Below, in pieces: positions 29,290 through 38,513 of a DNA stretch of 64,000 nucleotides. The notes beneath the pieces were generated by a model. It made no database searches, was not told where the DNA came from, and saw only the letters and a list, made by a program, of their open reading frames with translations. This DNA is from Actinomycetota bacterium (GTDB taxonomy: Bacteria; Actinomycetota; JAHEXW01). Each line of letters begins with the position of its first letter. The stretch's first letter is position 1. The stretch spans positions 24,713-88,712 of the forward strand of contig JANXYU010000003.1 of assembly GCA_025355855.1 (NCBI GenBank), read 5' to 3'. The position numbers were made by a program, and so were the translations under genes.

Positions 29290-29862
29290 CTAGATGTCGG
29301 TTTTTGTTAATAGCGTCGCCATACTTAGCCGGACGGAGCGGTCTTCAACGCGAATCAAACCCACCGCCTCGGCCAGTTTCAGGCTTAACGCATATGATTC
29401 TTGTGAGACATGCCATTTGGGTTCGACCAGCAGGAAACGAGCGCCGGGCTTCATGGCTGCCGCTATCTCACCCAAAAGCCGGTCTTTGTCCGGAACTTCA
29501 TGTAGCATCCAAAAAGCGAGGACGAAATCAACGCGCGTGTCGACATTCAGAACGTCGGGAGAGCCAACGACAGTCTCTATCGAATCCGTGACGCCGACGC
29601 GGATTGCCCGGCGGCGGAGGACTTTTAGCATATGTTCTTGAAGGTCGACCGCTATTACCCTGCCCGTTGGGCCGACCAGGCGCGCCATGTCGATGGTGAA
29701 GTAACCTTCACCGCACCCGAGGTCAAGACCGGTATCGCCCGGCTCGACTAAGTCCTTAAGTAATTGGTCAGAGTTATGCACCAACTGTCGCAATGGATTG
29801 TCGAAAGACCAACATATCCACCACGGACACCCGACATCCTCAAGAATCCCCTTCTTAACCAC
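29290..29862 (-). CDS. Class I SAM-dependent methyltransferase
   Basis: GLDLGCGEGYFTIDMARLVGPTGRVIAVDLQEHMLK. Confidence 0.92.
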   Translation of the reverse strand: MVKKGILEDVGCPWWICWSFDNPLRQLVHNSDQLLKDLVEPGDTGLDLGCGEGYFTIDMARLVGPTGRVIAVDLQEHMLKVLRRRAIRVGVTDSIETVVGSPDVLNVDTRVDFVLAFWMLHEVPDKDRLLGEIAAAMKPGARFLLVEPKWHVSQESYALSLKLAEAVGLIRVEDRSVRLSMATLLTKTDI

Positions 29863-29912
29863 CTAAAAACCCCTTCTTTATCTGAACTTTTATCGTCAAA
29901 AGTCCCAAACAA

Positions 29913-29995
29913 GGCTGGAGGAAACCGAGGTTTGCTCGCCGCTGCGACTTAAGCTCTTAGGAGCGAGGCGAGTCAACGGAGGTCGGCCTCCAGCC
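29913..29995 (-). other. Nested stem-loop element between purH stop and methyltransferase
   Basis: GGCTGGAGG/CCTCCAGCC (29913-29921/29987-29995), TTGCTCGCC/GGCGAGTCAA (29932-29940/29967-29976), GCTC/GAGC (29953-29956/29961-29964). Confidence 0.7.
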
Positions 29996-29999
29996 GGTA

Positions 30000-31556
30000 T
30001 TAATGCCTAAAGTGACGATAACCAGTAAAGACCATCGCCATATTAAACTCATTCGCCGCCGCGATAACTTCCTCGTCGCGAATACTGCCGCCCGGCTGGA
30101 TAACCGCGGCCGCGCCGACTTTGGCGGCTTCCTCGATCCCATCCCGGAATGGGAAGTAGGCGTCGCTCGAAAGAGCGCTGCCTTGCCCGCGTTCACCCGC
30201 CTTGATGCCGGCGATGGTGGCGCTTATGACCCGGCTCATCTGCCCCGCGCCGATGCCGACGGTGACCATGTCTTTAGCCAGAATGATGGTGTTGGACTTG
30301 ACGCGCTTGCCGACCCTCCAGGCAAACAACAAGTCTTCCCATTCTTGTTCGCTCGGGTGGCGTTTCGTAACAATTTTCATGTCTTCGCGGTCCTCGGTAG
30401 AGACGTCCATGTCCTGGACCAATAGGCCGCCGTCGACCTTTTTAAAATCCTTCTCGCCGACATGAGTGTTGTGCTTCTGATCCATGGTCAACAGCCGGAT
30501 ATCCTTCTTCTGAGTCAAGATGGCCAGAGCGTCGGCGTCGTAACCCGGCGCGATGACGACTTCGATGAAGACCGTTTTCATGTGCTCGGCGATTTTCTTA
30601 TTAACCGGCCGGTTGAGGGCCACGACCCCGCCAAAAGCGCTCAAGGAATCGGCGTCCCATGCCTTCTGATAGGCATCGGCGATATCTCCAGCAAGGGCCA
30701 CGCCGCAAGGGTTGTTGTGCTTGACGACAACCACGCAAGGGACATTGAATTCCTCCGTCGTGCCCCAGGCCGCGTTCATGTCCAACACATTGTTGAACGA
30801 CAATTCCTTGCCATGCATCTTTTGCGCATTGACCAAGGCATGCGCCGGCGGCGCGAGTTCACTGTAGTAGGCGGCGCGTTGGTGCGGATTCTCGCCGTAC
30901 CGACAATCCTGGATTTTCTTAAATTGCATCGAGATCCATTCGGGGAAACCGCTCTCGTCCGTCTGCTCGCCCAAATATTTAGCGATGGCAGCGTCGTAAG
31001 CGGCCGTGGTTTGAAAGACCTCTTTCTGCAGTTCGGTTCGGGTCGCTAGCGTTAAAGCGCCTTCGTTGGCTTTGAGTTCTTCGATGACGGCGCCGTAGCG
31101 TGTCGGGTTGACTACGACGGCCACCGCGTCCGCGTTCTTGGCCGCGCTGCGCAGCATGCTGGGTCCGCCGATATCGATGTTCTCGATGGCGTCTTCCCGT
31201 TTGACGTCGGGCTTGGCGACCGTCGCCTCGAAGGGATACAGGTTGACGACGACCATGTCGATCGGCACGATGCCGTGTTCGGCGATGGTTTTCATATGGC
31301 TTTCCAGGTCGCGTCGGGCCAGGAGACCCCCGTGCACCGCCGGGTGGAGAGTTTTCACGCGTCCGTCCAGCATTTCCGGAAATTCCGTCACGTCCGAGAT
31401 GTTGATAGTTTTGATGCCCTCGGCCTCCAGCGCGTTCGCCGTCCCGCCGGTTGAGATTATCTCAGTCCCGAACGACTGGAGCGTCTTCGCCAGTTCCAAC
31501 AGTCCGCTCTTGTCAGAAACACTTATCAATGCCCGTTTGATCTTAACCTTATCCAT
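30000..31556 (-). CDS. purH: Bifunctional AICAR transformylase/IMP cyclohydrolase
   Basis: [66 protein letters not shown]. Confidence 0.97.
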   Translation of the reverse strand: MDKVKIKRALISVSDKSGLLELAKTLQSFGTEIISTGGTANALEAEGIKTINISDVTEFPEMLDGRVKTLHPAVHGGLLARRDLESHMKTIAEHGIVPIDMVVVNLYPFEATVAKPDVKREDAIENIDIGGPSMLRSAAKNADAVAVVVNPTRYGAVIEELKANEGALTLATRTELQKEVFQTTAAYDAAIAKYLGEQTDESGFPEWISMQFKKIQDCRYGENPHQRAAYYSELAPPAHALVNAQKMHGKELSFNNVLDMNAAWGTTEEFNVPCVVVVKHNNPCGVALAGDIADAYQKAWDADSLSAFGGVVALNRPVNKKIAEHMKTVFIEVVIAPGYDADALAILTQKKDIRLLTMDQKHNTHVGEKDFKKVDGGLLVQDMDVSTEDREDMKIVTKRHPSEQEWEDLLFAWRVGKRVKSNTIILAKDMVTVGIGAGQMSRVISATIAGIKAGERGQGSALSSDAYFPFRDGIEEAAKVGAAAVIQPGGSIRDEEVIAAANEFNMAMVFTGYRHFRH

Positions 31557-31567
31557 GATTCCTCCCG

Positions 31568-32608
31568 TTACCCAACCTCGCCGGCCGCACCTCGAATGCT
31601 TCTCCGCACGGTTTCACTTTCCTTAACTATCATTTCCCTGTTGGCGCTGCTAATAAAATGCGCGCCGCGCAGCTTGATTTCATTCATTATATTGATGCTC
31701 ATGTCTCGCAACAATACCTTGACGCCATCTTTCCCGCCCGCCGCGAACGCGTCGGCAATCAATCCCAGAATCGTCGCGTCTTCTCCGTATACCGCCAAAT
31801 CGGCGGCCGCGATCGCGTAGCGATTACCGTTGAACGAGACCGCCAACCCGCCGCCTTGCTTTACGGCTTCAAGCGCCTGAATATCGGTAATGCTGTCACC
31901 TGCGTAGATAACGTCGGAGATGGTGGCGCCGGTGCGCTCGAGGCTGGTTAACAGCGCTCTTGCCTTGCCGACGCCGCCGACCGGATCAACGACACTTAAC
32001 AGAGCGCCAGCTTGTGTCCCCGTCATTTCCTCCCAAAACAGCGAATCGAAACGGTTAACGACGGCTCGCGCCTCCGGCGTCAGATCGGCCATTCCGTCAC
32101 CGGCGACCGGTAGATCGTAGCTTGGCAAAGCATCGATTTCCTCTTTGACGGTCCGCAGCCAGGCGGCTTGCTCGGATCCCAGGCTGTAGCCATCTATATC
32201 GATCGAGGTACAAAATGTGTTCCCGATTGGAAACCCGATCGTCTCGCATAATGCTTTTATATAGGGCCGATAGCTGGTAGAGATAATAAATGCCTTCATT
32301 AACGTCTGAATATGCCGCAACGCGTCAGCCGCTCCCGGAACCAAAACGACGTGCCCGCGCGAGAATTCATCCATCATGTCGGCGGTAATGCCGAACGCCT
32401 TGAAAAATGGAATCAGCAAACGGAGCGTGTCGCCCGCTTTATAGCCCGGCTTCTTAACAATATCTGCCAGATAATCGTCGTAGCGGCTGAGTTTGATGAA
32501 GAAGTCTTCACCGTTTGGAATAAACGCCGCTGTCATTTCCAAGGCGTTGTCGTTTAGGGATAGAGGACCTTCGCAATCAGTCACGTATTGTTTCATCTCT
32601 TGAGCCAC
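31568..32608 (-). CDS. HAD-superfamily hydrolase-like protein
   Basis: VTDCEGPLSLNDNA (motif I-like), IISTSYRPYIKALCE, DVIYAGDSITDIQALEAV (motif IV-like). Confidence 0.75.
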   Translation of the reverse strand: MAQEMKQYVTDCEGPLSLNDNALEMTAAFIPNGEDFFIKLSRYDDYLADIVKKPGYKAGDTLRLLIPFFKAFGITADMMDEFSRGHVVLVPGAADALRHIQTLMKAFIISTSYRPYIKALCETIGFPIGNTFCTSIDIDGYSLGSEQAAWLRTVKEEIDALPSYDLPVAGDGMADLTPEARAVVNRFDSLFWEEMTGTQAGALLSVVDPVGGVGKARALLTSLERTGATISDVIYAGDSITDIQALEAVKQGGGLAVSFNGNRYAIAAADLAVYGEDATILGLIADAFAAGGKDGVKVLLRDMSINIMNEIKLRGAHFISSANREMIVKESETVRRSIRGAAGEVG

Positions 32609-33330
32609 TCTTCTACCTGGCCGGTAAGATCGCAGCCGCCGGGAAGTTCCACGCCGTCGGCAAAAACGCGCCCGTGCCGGATCGTCAGATGGCCGTTCGC
32701 TAACTCTTGCAGCGTTGTCAGGACGAGCGGCAGCTCGCGCGCCGCCTCGGCTGCCCGTACATCGTCGAAATCTCCCACAACCGGGAAAGAGAAATACCCG
32801 ATGGCCGGCCCTCTATCAAGCTCCGGCGTCACCAAATGAATCATTGCGCCGGTGCTCTCTATCCCGCTTTTTATTACCTCGCGGATGACTTGTTGCCAGG
32901 TGCCTGTCGGACCCCCGGGTAAGGCGGGATGCAGGTTGATCATGTCGTAGCGAGCGCACAATTCCGGACCGACGATCAGCATATAGCCGGCCAAAACAAT
33001 AAGATCGACTTGCCATTCGCTCAGTTTCTTCATGACGGCGCGGTCATAAGCCAGACGCCAATCATTCTGCGTAGCCGGATCGGCTGCGCCGGCCGCCCGA
33101 GCCTCAGGCTGGAAAGTATTTGAGCTTAGCGTGATTAACGGAACATCGGCGGCCTCGACGGCGGAGAAGAAAGCGTCACTGGCCGGCGATTCGCCAGGCG
33201 CACGGTTTGAGAAGCAGAAAACGACCTCGACATCCAATCTACCGTCGCTAATAGCTTCGTTTACGACCTGCCACAAATCGATCGCCGCGTGGTCACGGCC
33301 GGTAGAAAACCAGCCTAACCGCAACCGCAT
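32593..33330 (-). CDS. purN: Phosphoribosylglycinamide formyltransferase-like
   Basis: DLIVLAGYMLIVGPELCARYDMINLHPALPGG...GAMIHLVTPELDRGPAIG; start ATG at 33330 overlapping the pfkB stop. Confidence 0.88.
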   Translation of the reverse strand: MRLRLGWFSTGRDHAAIDLWQVVNEAISDGRLDVEVVFCFSNRAPGESPASDAFFSAVEAADVPLITLSSNTFQPEARAAGAADPATQNDWRLAYDRAVMKKLSEWQVDLIVLAGYMLIVGPELCARYDMINLHPALPGGPTGTWQQVIREVIKSGIESTGAMIHLVTPELDRGPAIGYFSFPVVGDFDDVRAAEAARELPLVLTTLQELANGHLTIRHGRVFADGVELPGGCDLTGQVEEWLKR

Positions 33331-34295
33331 CAGGCCCGTTCCTGAAAAATAGTCGCGTCCGGATAACTCTCCCGGCCCCAGCCGGTAATACTGTAGGCGG
33401 CGGCCCGGCTGGCCACATGCGCGCACCGAGCCAAGGATATTTTTTTCAGTAACCCGCCGATAAAACCGGCCGCGTAAACATCGCCGGCTCCCGTCTTGTC
33501 GACAGGCACAACGTCCATCGAAGGTTCTCTGATCTCCTCTTCACGGGTCAGTACATATGAACCCATGCTGCCAAGCTTAGCCACGACTATTTCCGGGCCG
33601 TAATTAATTATTTCGCGCGCGCCGTCAACATAGTCCTCACCCGTCAACAACCTGATTTCACGATCCGTTATAAAGACAACACGGCTGCCGTTGAACACCG
33701 GCATCATTTTGACGAGGCCTTTTTGGGTGCTTATCTCGCCCGGATCAAAGCTTATCTTTACTTGGCCGTTCAGTCTTTCAACCAAATCTGTCTGCGCCTG
33801 GGTCGGGATATCGCCGGCGAAAGAGGTCAAGTGCAACCATTTGGTATCGCCGGCATAGTCCATGTCGATGTCCTTGGCGCTAAATTCGTCATTGGCATTC
33901 GGCAAAACAACAATCGTGCGCTCACCAGCGCCATTAAGCAAGACGATGGTCACGCCCGTTATGCCGCCGCGTTTTACGCGACTCAAATCGACGCCGTGCA
34001 TGCTGTCCAATAGGAAAGCACCGTTTTCGTCAGCTCCTACCCGGCCCATATAGCCGGTGCGAAATCCCATGCGCGCAAGGGCAACGGCGGTGTTGGCCGC
34101 GCTGCCGCCGGCGCTGCGGCCTCGCGGTTTGCCATGTTTCTTGAGGAGCTCTTGGACCTCGGCGAACTGAGACGCGTCGCTAAACATTTCGGCCCCGGGC
34201 TCGCAAGCACGGCCGCCGACTGTTATATTGGCAAGATCATCGACCTCATAGACCATGTCAACGTTTAAAGCTCCGAAACCGACAAGATCCAGCAT
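33330..34295 (-). CDS. PfkB family carbohydrate/nucleoside kinase
   Basis: GGSAANTAVALARMGFRTGYMGRVGADENG; VVPVDKTGAGDVYAAGFIGGLL. Confidence 0.93.
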   Translation of the reverse strand: MLDLVGFGALNVDMVYEVDDLANITVGGRACEPGAEMFSDASQFAEVQELLKKHGKPRGRSAGGSAANTAVALARMGFRTGYMGRVGADENGAFLLDSMHGVDLSRVKRGGITGVTIVLLNGAGERTIVVLPNANDEFSAKDIDMDYAGDTKWLHLTSFAGDIPTQAQTDLVERLNGQVKISFDPGEISTQKGLVKMMPVFNGSRVVFITDREIRLLTGEDYVDGAREIINYGPEIVVAKLGSMGSYVLTREEEIREPSMDVVPVDKTGAGDVYAAGFIGGLLKKISLARCAHVASRAAAYSITGWGRESYPDATIFQERA

Positions 34296-34310
34296 AATTA
34301 AAGCCTCCTG

Positions 34311-35315
34311 TTACGGATTGATGACCACGTTCCCATGGCCCGGCTCGATGGTCCCGACAATTCGATAAGGCTGGCACAGCGCGTCCAGCGTCTCCCGGGC
34401 CGGGTCGAGATCGGCTTCGGCCACAACAATGACCATGCCCAACCCCATATTGAAAACAGTAAACATTTCTTGGTTTTCAATGTTGCCTTGGCGTCGTAAT
34501 TTCTCAAACACGGGAGGCGCCGTCCAGGCGGACGTATCGAACACGGCCGCCACATTGTCAGGCAGTATCCGGGCGACGTTGTCGATCAAACCGCCTCCGG
34601 TGATATGGGCTAAGCCGTGCGCCGCGACGTCTTTTAGGAGACCCAGAACGGGTTTAACGTAAAGTTTGGTTGGCGCGAGAAGCTCGTCGGCCAAAGCCGC
34701 GTTCGGCTCAGGGAACAGTTTCCGCACCAAAGAATAGCCGTTGCTGTGAACACCGCTCGAGGGCAGCCCTATAATCGCATCGCCGGCCTTAATCAATGAT
34801 CCGTCGATGATTTTCGCCTTCTCCACCACGCCGACTGTAAAGCCCGCTAAATCATATTCGCCCGGTTTATAAAGATCCGGCATTTCCGCCGTCTCGCCGC
34901 CCAACAGAGCGCAGCCCGCCTCCACGCAAGCCAGGCTGATCCCGGTTACCAGCTTGTCGACCAACGATACATCCAGATTGCCGCAGGCGATATAGTCTAA
35001 GAAGAAAAGCGGTTCGGCCCCCATGACCACGATATCGTTAACACACATCGCTACCAGGTCGATTCCAATCGTGTCGTGCAGACCGGCAGCCTGGGCAATT
35101 TTAACTTTCGTACCAACCCCGTCAGTGGAAGAAACGAGAACAGGTTCTTTGTACTTGCCCGGCTGAATCTCAAAAAGACCGCCAAAGCCTCCGATGCCCG
35201 ATAGGACTCCCGGACGATTGGTCTTCTTGACCAACTCTTTAATGACATCTACAGCGGCGGAACCGGCCTCAATATCGACGCCAGCTTGCTTGTAGGTCCA
35301 GGATTCTTGGGGCAC
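34311..35315 (-). CDS. purM: Phosphoribosylformylglycinamidine cyclo-ligase
   Basis: YKQAGVDIEAGSAAVDVIKELVKKTNRPGVLSGIGGFGG; VSSTDGVGTKVKIA; CALLGGETAEMPDLY; GAGGAGG RBS precedes GTG at 35315. Confidence 0.95.
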   Translation of the reverse strand: MPQESWTYKQAGVDIEAGSAAVDVIKELVKKTNRPGVLSGIGGFGGLFEIQPGKYKEPVLVSSTDGVGTKVKIAQAAGLHDTIGIDLVAMCVNDIVVMGAEPLFFLDYIACGNLDVSLVDKLVTGISLACVEAGCALLGGETAEMPDLYKPGEYDLAGFTVGVVEKAKIIDGSLIKAGDAIIGLPSSGVHSNGYSLVRKLFPEPNAALADELLAPTKLYVKPVLGLLKDVAAHGLAHITGGGLIDNVARILPDNVAAVFDTSAWTAPPVFEKLRRQGNIENQEMFTVFNMGLGMVIVVAEADLDPARETLDALCQPYRIVGTIEPGHGNVVINP

Positions 35316-35349
35316 GAACACCTCCTCGCGGGGGGACATGGATAATTGT

Positions 35350-35355
35350 ATTATA
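35350..35355 (-). promoter_or_regulatory. Putative -10 box (TATAAT) for purM-purH cluster
   Basis: Reverse complement of attata at 35350-35355, upstream of the purM RBS. Confidence 0.4.
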
Positions 35356-35445
35356 CACAAACGTGCCCAGGTGGTATCATAGATAAAATGAGTTTCGCAA
35401 GATAAGTTCCTGCACGCACGGCACTTAGTCAAGGGAGCTAATAAA

Positions 35446-35805
35446 ATGGCAGACCAAGAATACGGCAGATGGTGCCCCAATCCTTCCGACGTCTCAAATC
35501 CAACCCCCCAGAAGGTCAGATCACTAATGGTTGAATGTTTTTTTGAGGCGCAGAAGGCGACGATGGTCCAAGCCGGTCAGTCAATCGGCACCAAAACCGA
35601 CGAAGAGTCCCTGCGCAGTAATGTCGAGGGTGTCATCAGGATGGCTTTTAAAGAAATAGGTGGCGATTTCGCTAATCCGACCAAAGCGGATTTTATTAAT
35701 ATCCTTGACGTTTTGTCCCGCAAGGCTTCTGCCTGGGGCACGCCGAAAGATATTATTGAGCACCACAAAAAAACATTGAGCGAAATCATCAAGATGCTGC
35801 CGTAG
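35446..35805 (+). CDS. Conserved-looking hypothetical protein, 119 aa
   Basis: ATG preceded by gggagctaataaa; no antisense CDS; soluble helical composition; family not recognised. Confidence 0.65.
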   Translation: MADQEYGRWCPNPSDVSNPTPQKVRSLMVECFFEAQKATMVQAGQSIGTKTDEESLRSNVEGVIRMAFKEIGGDFANPTKADFINILDVLSRKASAWGTPKDIIEHHKKTLSEIIKMLP

Positions 35806-35845
35806 CTTGTCTTTGGGCTCCCTTTTTTGGCTCCCGGACTTAAGC

Positions 35846-37240
35846 CTACTTCGCGATTGTCGTACGGAAAAGAACCTTGTCATCAGCGCCTCTAAACGCG
35901 ACCGTCGCGGAACTGCCTTGAATTGTCACATCGGCAAACCCTAACGCGCCCTGTTTAAGCCAATGGCTGGCCGGTGACTTGTAAGTCAAAATGGTATCAG
36001 GGCGACCGCCCAGCGTCCCAGCCACCACATATGTGACGCCATCGTTCTGCAAAATCTCCGCCTGATGCTTGTGGCCCGAAATCACCAAATCGACGTCATA
36101 TTTTTTGAACAGAGGAGTCAACTCGGCGATGACCGATTTGTTGTCGTACCAGGGCCAGCCGTCTTCCTGACCGCCTGAAGCATAAAAGAAAGTGTGGCAA
36201 AGAACAATCGTCCAGTCCCTCTGCGGAATGGACTTCAGTTGTGCTTCCAGCCAAGCTTTTTGAGCCGGTACGTATGTTCCCAGTTCCCATTCCAGATCTA
36301 GCAATATGAAGTGGACGCCGCTGCAATCAATTCGCCGCCATAGCGGCGCCTCTTCGCCGTCGCTTGACGGCACGCCCAAATAGCGCTGGTATAAGTCCAA
36401 GCCGCCCAACATTGTATCGTGATTACCGGCGACGTAGGCGGTCGGTATCGAATCCGTGTAGGGCGAAAATGTTGCGCCCGCCGTTTGCCACATACCGTTA
36501 TCGAAGCCTAGTTGCGCCGTATCACCCAGATCAAAAAATAATGAGTAGCCATTGGTCGGTTTAGAGATGCTCTTTAAGATGCGCTCAGTGGCCGCCGGAT
36601 CACTGGTCTTGTTCCCGACATGCGCGTCACCAGCTGCGGCGAACCAAAAAGTCTCTCCGGCGGCCGGCGGCGTCCGAAATCGTACCGCGGGGGAATCGTT
36701 AAGCGTGTACATATATTGCGTGTCCGGCTTAAGCCCAGCCAGCTCGAACCAATGTTTACGAACGGCGGATCGCTCCGTTACCGCCTTTAATCTGCCGTCG
36801 GCCTCGCCCCACAATAGAGTGTTCTTCGACGCGGCGGCCGTATAGAATGACACGGCCAGATTGGGGACGGAACGGCCTGCCGGCGTGTCCAGCAGAATGA
36901 GCTGCGGCGGGACATCGCCGCCGCCTGTATATTTAGGAACAAGTATATAGCTGGCAAACCCGACTGTTAGAAAAATGGCCGCAACTGGCATTAACCAGGT
37001 GAAACCAATCGCGGCCGCGCCGGCTCGACCCGACTTGTTACGCCACAGGACATCAATCGCCAGACCCGCCCAAGCCAACACGCCTGCCATTACCAGGTAT
37101 AACAGGCTACGTTGAAGTGGCCCATAGTCATTGATATAATCCGTCATCCCGTGAAGTCGGTAAGCATAGAAAGCAAATACCAGGGGGAATGTCCCGCCAA
37201 TGATACTGATTGCGCGCCTGCCTGTCACCCTTCCAGTCAT
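35846..37240 (-). CDS. Membrane-anchored calcineurin-like metallophosphoesterase
   Basis: AAGDAHVG, DLGDTAQLG, AYVAGNHDT, CHTFFY, ISGHKHQAE motifs; N-terminal TMs. Confidence 0.92.
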   Translation of the reverse strand: MTGRVTGRRAISIIGGTFPLVFAFYAYRLHGMTDYINDYGPLQRSLLYLVMAGVLAWAGLAIDVLWRNKSGRAGAAAIGFTWLMPVAAIFLTVGFASYILVPKYTGGGDVPPQLILLDTPAGRSVPNLAVSFYTAAASKNTLLWGEADGRLKAVTERSAVRKHWFELAGLKPDTQYMYTLNDSPAVRFRTPPAAGETFWFAAAGDAHVGNKTSDPAATERILKSISKPTNGYSLFFDLGDTAQLGFDNGMWQTAGATFSPYTDSIPTAYVAGNHDTMLGGLDLYQRYLGVPSSDGEEAPLWRRIDCSGVHFILLDLEWELGTYVPAQKAWLEAQLKSIPQRDWTIVLCHTFFYASGGQEDGWPWYDNKSVIAELTPLFKKYDVDLVISGHKHQAEILQNDGVTYVVAGTLGGRPDTILTYKSPASHWLKQGALGFADVTIQGSSATVAFRGADDKVLFRTTIAK

Positions 37241-37397
37241 CTGGCTCCTTTTTTGACCTCATGTTACGCTTCTTCTTGACATCTTCACATTTTCTGGATA
37301 AACGCCACACACTCACCATATATCATATGTCGTATATAATTAATATACTGGCGTCGATCAGAAACGCCGTTACCGGTCTAGTGATAGGATCAGTCTC

Positions 37398-37943
37398 TTG
37401 CGGGCATTCAAAATATTTGGACTACAGTTACGGGCGCTGAACTCTCTCTTACTTATCTTCTTGGCAATCCCGGTCGCCGTCTCCAGTGTCTTTTTGTACA
37501 TCGCTCCCTATGAAGTCGCCTGGCGAAAGACGTGGAGCAATGTCCATATATTCCTCGGTTTTGTGCTCATAGCTTCGGCAATTCTGCACGTCGCCATGAA
37601 CTGGCGCGCCTTACGAGCATATTTGCGCCGCAAGCTCCATGAGGTCATCGAACCGCGTCCTGAGGGGGCTGTCGCATTCGCGGCCGCGATCATCCTGCTC
37701 TGCGGTGTAATCGCCTACCCGGCAGCTATCAACGGTCTTGTCAATATGGGCTGGGTAGCGTCTGACTCTCGGCTGGTAACGGCCTCGGCAACCGATTCCA
37801 GCTGTAGCCGATGCCCCTACCTATATAGCTATGGCGGTTGCCATAGCGGTGTCTCTTTTAAGTTCGGTGACAAAACGTACTATGGCTACGACACCGTGCC
37901 AAGCTTAGACGGCACCACCGGCTCAACCGGTTATTACAACTAG
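37398..37943 (+). CDS. DUF4405-like membrane protein with Cys-containing C-terminal tail
   Basis: TTG start; LNSLLLIFLAIPVAVSSVFLYIAPYE...WSNVHIFLGFVLIASAILHVAMNWRAL; tail CSRCPYLYSYGGCHSGVSF. Confidence 0.75.
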   Translation: MRAFKIFGLQLRALNSLLLIFLAIPVAVSSVFLYIAPYEVAWRKTWSNVHIFLGFVLIASAILHVAMNWRALRAYLRRKLHEVIEPRPEGAVAFAAAIILLCGVIAYPAAINGLVNMGWVASDSRLVTASATDSSCSRCPYLYSYGGCHSGVSFKFGDKTYYGYDTVPSLDGTTGSTGYYN

Positions 37944-38040
37944 GTCTTAGCACCTTCTAAAGCTGTCCACCATCGGCTGTCGTATACCGCGTCTTCGGCC
38001 ATTCTTGTTCAAAACAACTTTTCGATTCGTTAGAACGTTG

Positions 38041-38427
38041 TTATTGAGCCAAAAACGCGTAAGCCGCGATGGCGATATTTATCACGACCGCGGCGATGAA
38101 CCATTTATCCCACGAGGCCAGCAAGACCAACATTGATGACGCGGCGCTCGCGATCGCGATCGTTTGCCAGTATGTCGCCACCCAAGGAACCCCGAGAACG
38201 CCTAGGCCGGCGGCGACAAACCCGATGCAAGCCAGCGACGCCGCCGCATAGCCGACAACGTTAACCGCGCCCGCGTGAATTCCGAGATAACTAATCAGCC
38301 AGGAGTGACCAAAACTAAACTCAGGCGGTTGCGCTTTGCCCGCGGCGGCCGCGGGAATCGCCGGAGCAAAATAGCCAGCGTGAATTAAACCGTGCAGGAT
38401 TAGAAAAACGCCGAAAACATAAATCAA
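38041..38427 (-). CDS. Small hydrophobic membrane protein, 128 aa
   Basis: Four hydrophobic segments; no named family recognised. Confidence 0.65.
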   Translation of the reverse strand: MIYVFGVFLILHGLIHAGYFAPAIPAAAAGKAQPPEFSFGHSWLISYLGIHAGAVNVVGYAAASLACIGFVAAGLGVLGVPWVATYWQTIAIASAASSMLVLLASWDKWFIAAVVINIAIAAYAFLAQ

Positions 38428-38513
38428 GTTGACCGCCTCTCGCTTTCTTTTAGCAAAAGTACCATCACCGCCAGTATATCGAACAACCAGCTTGGGGTAT
38501 ACTTATTTGTGCT

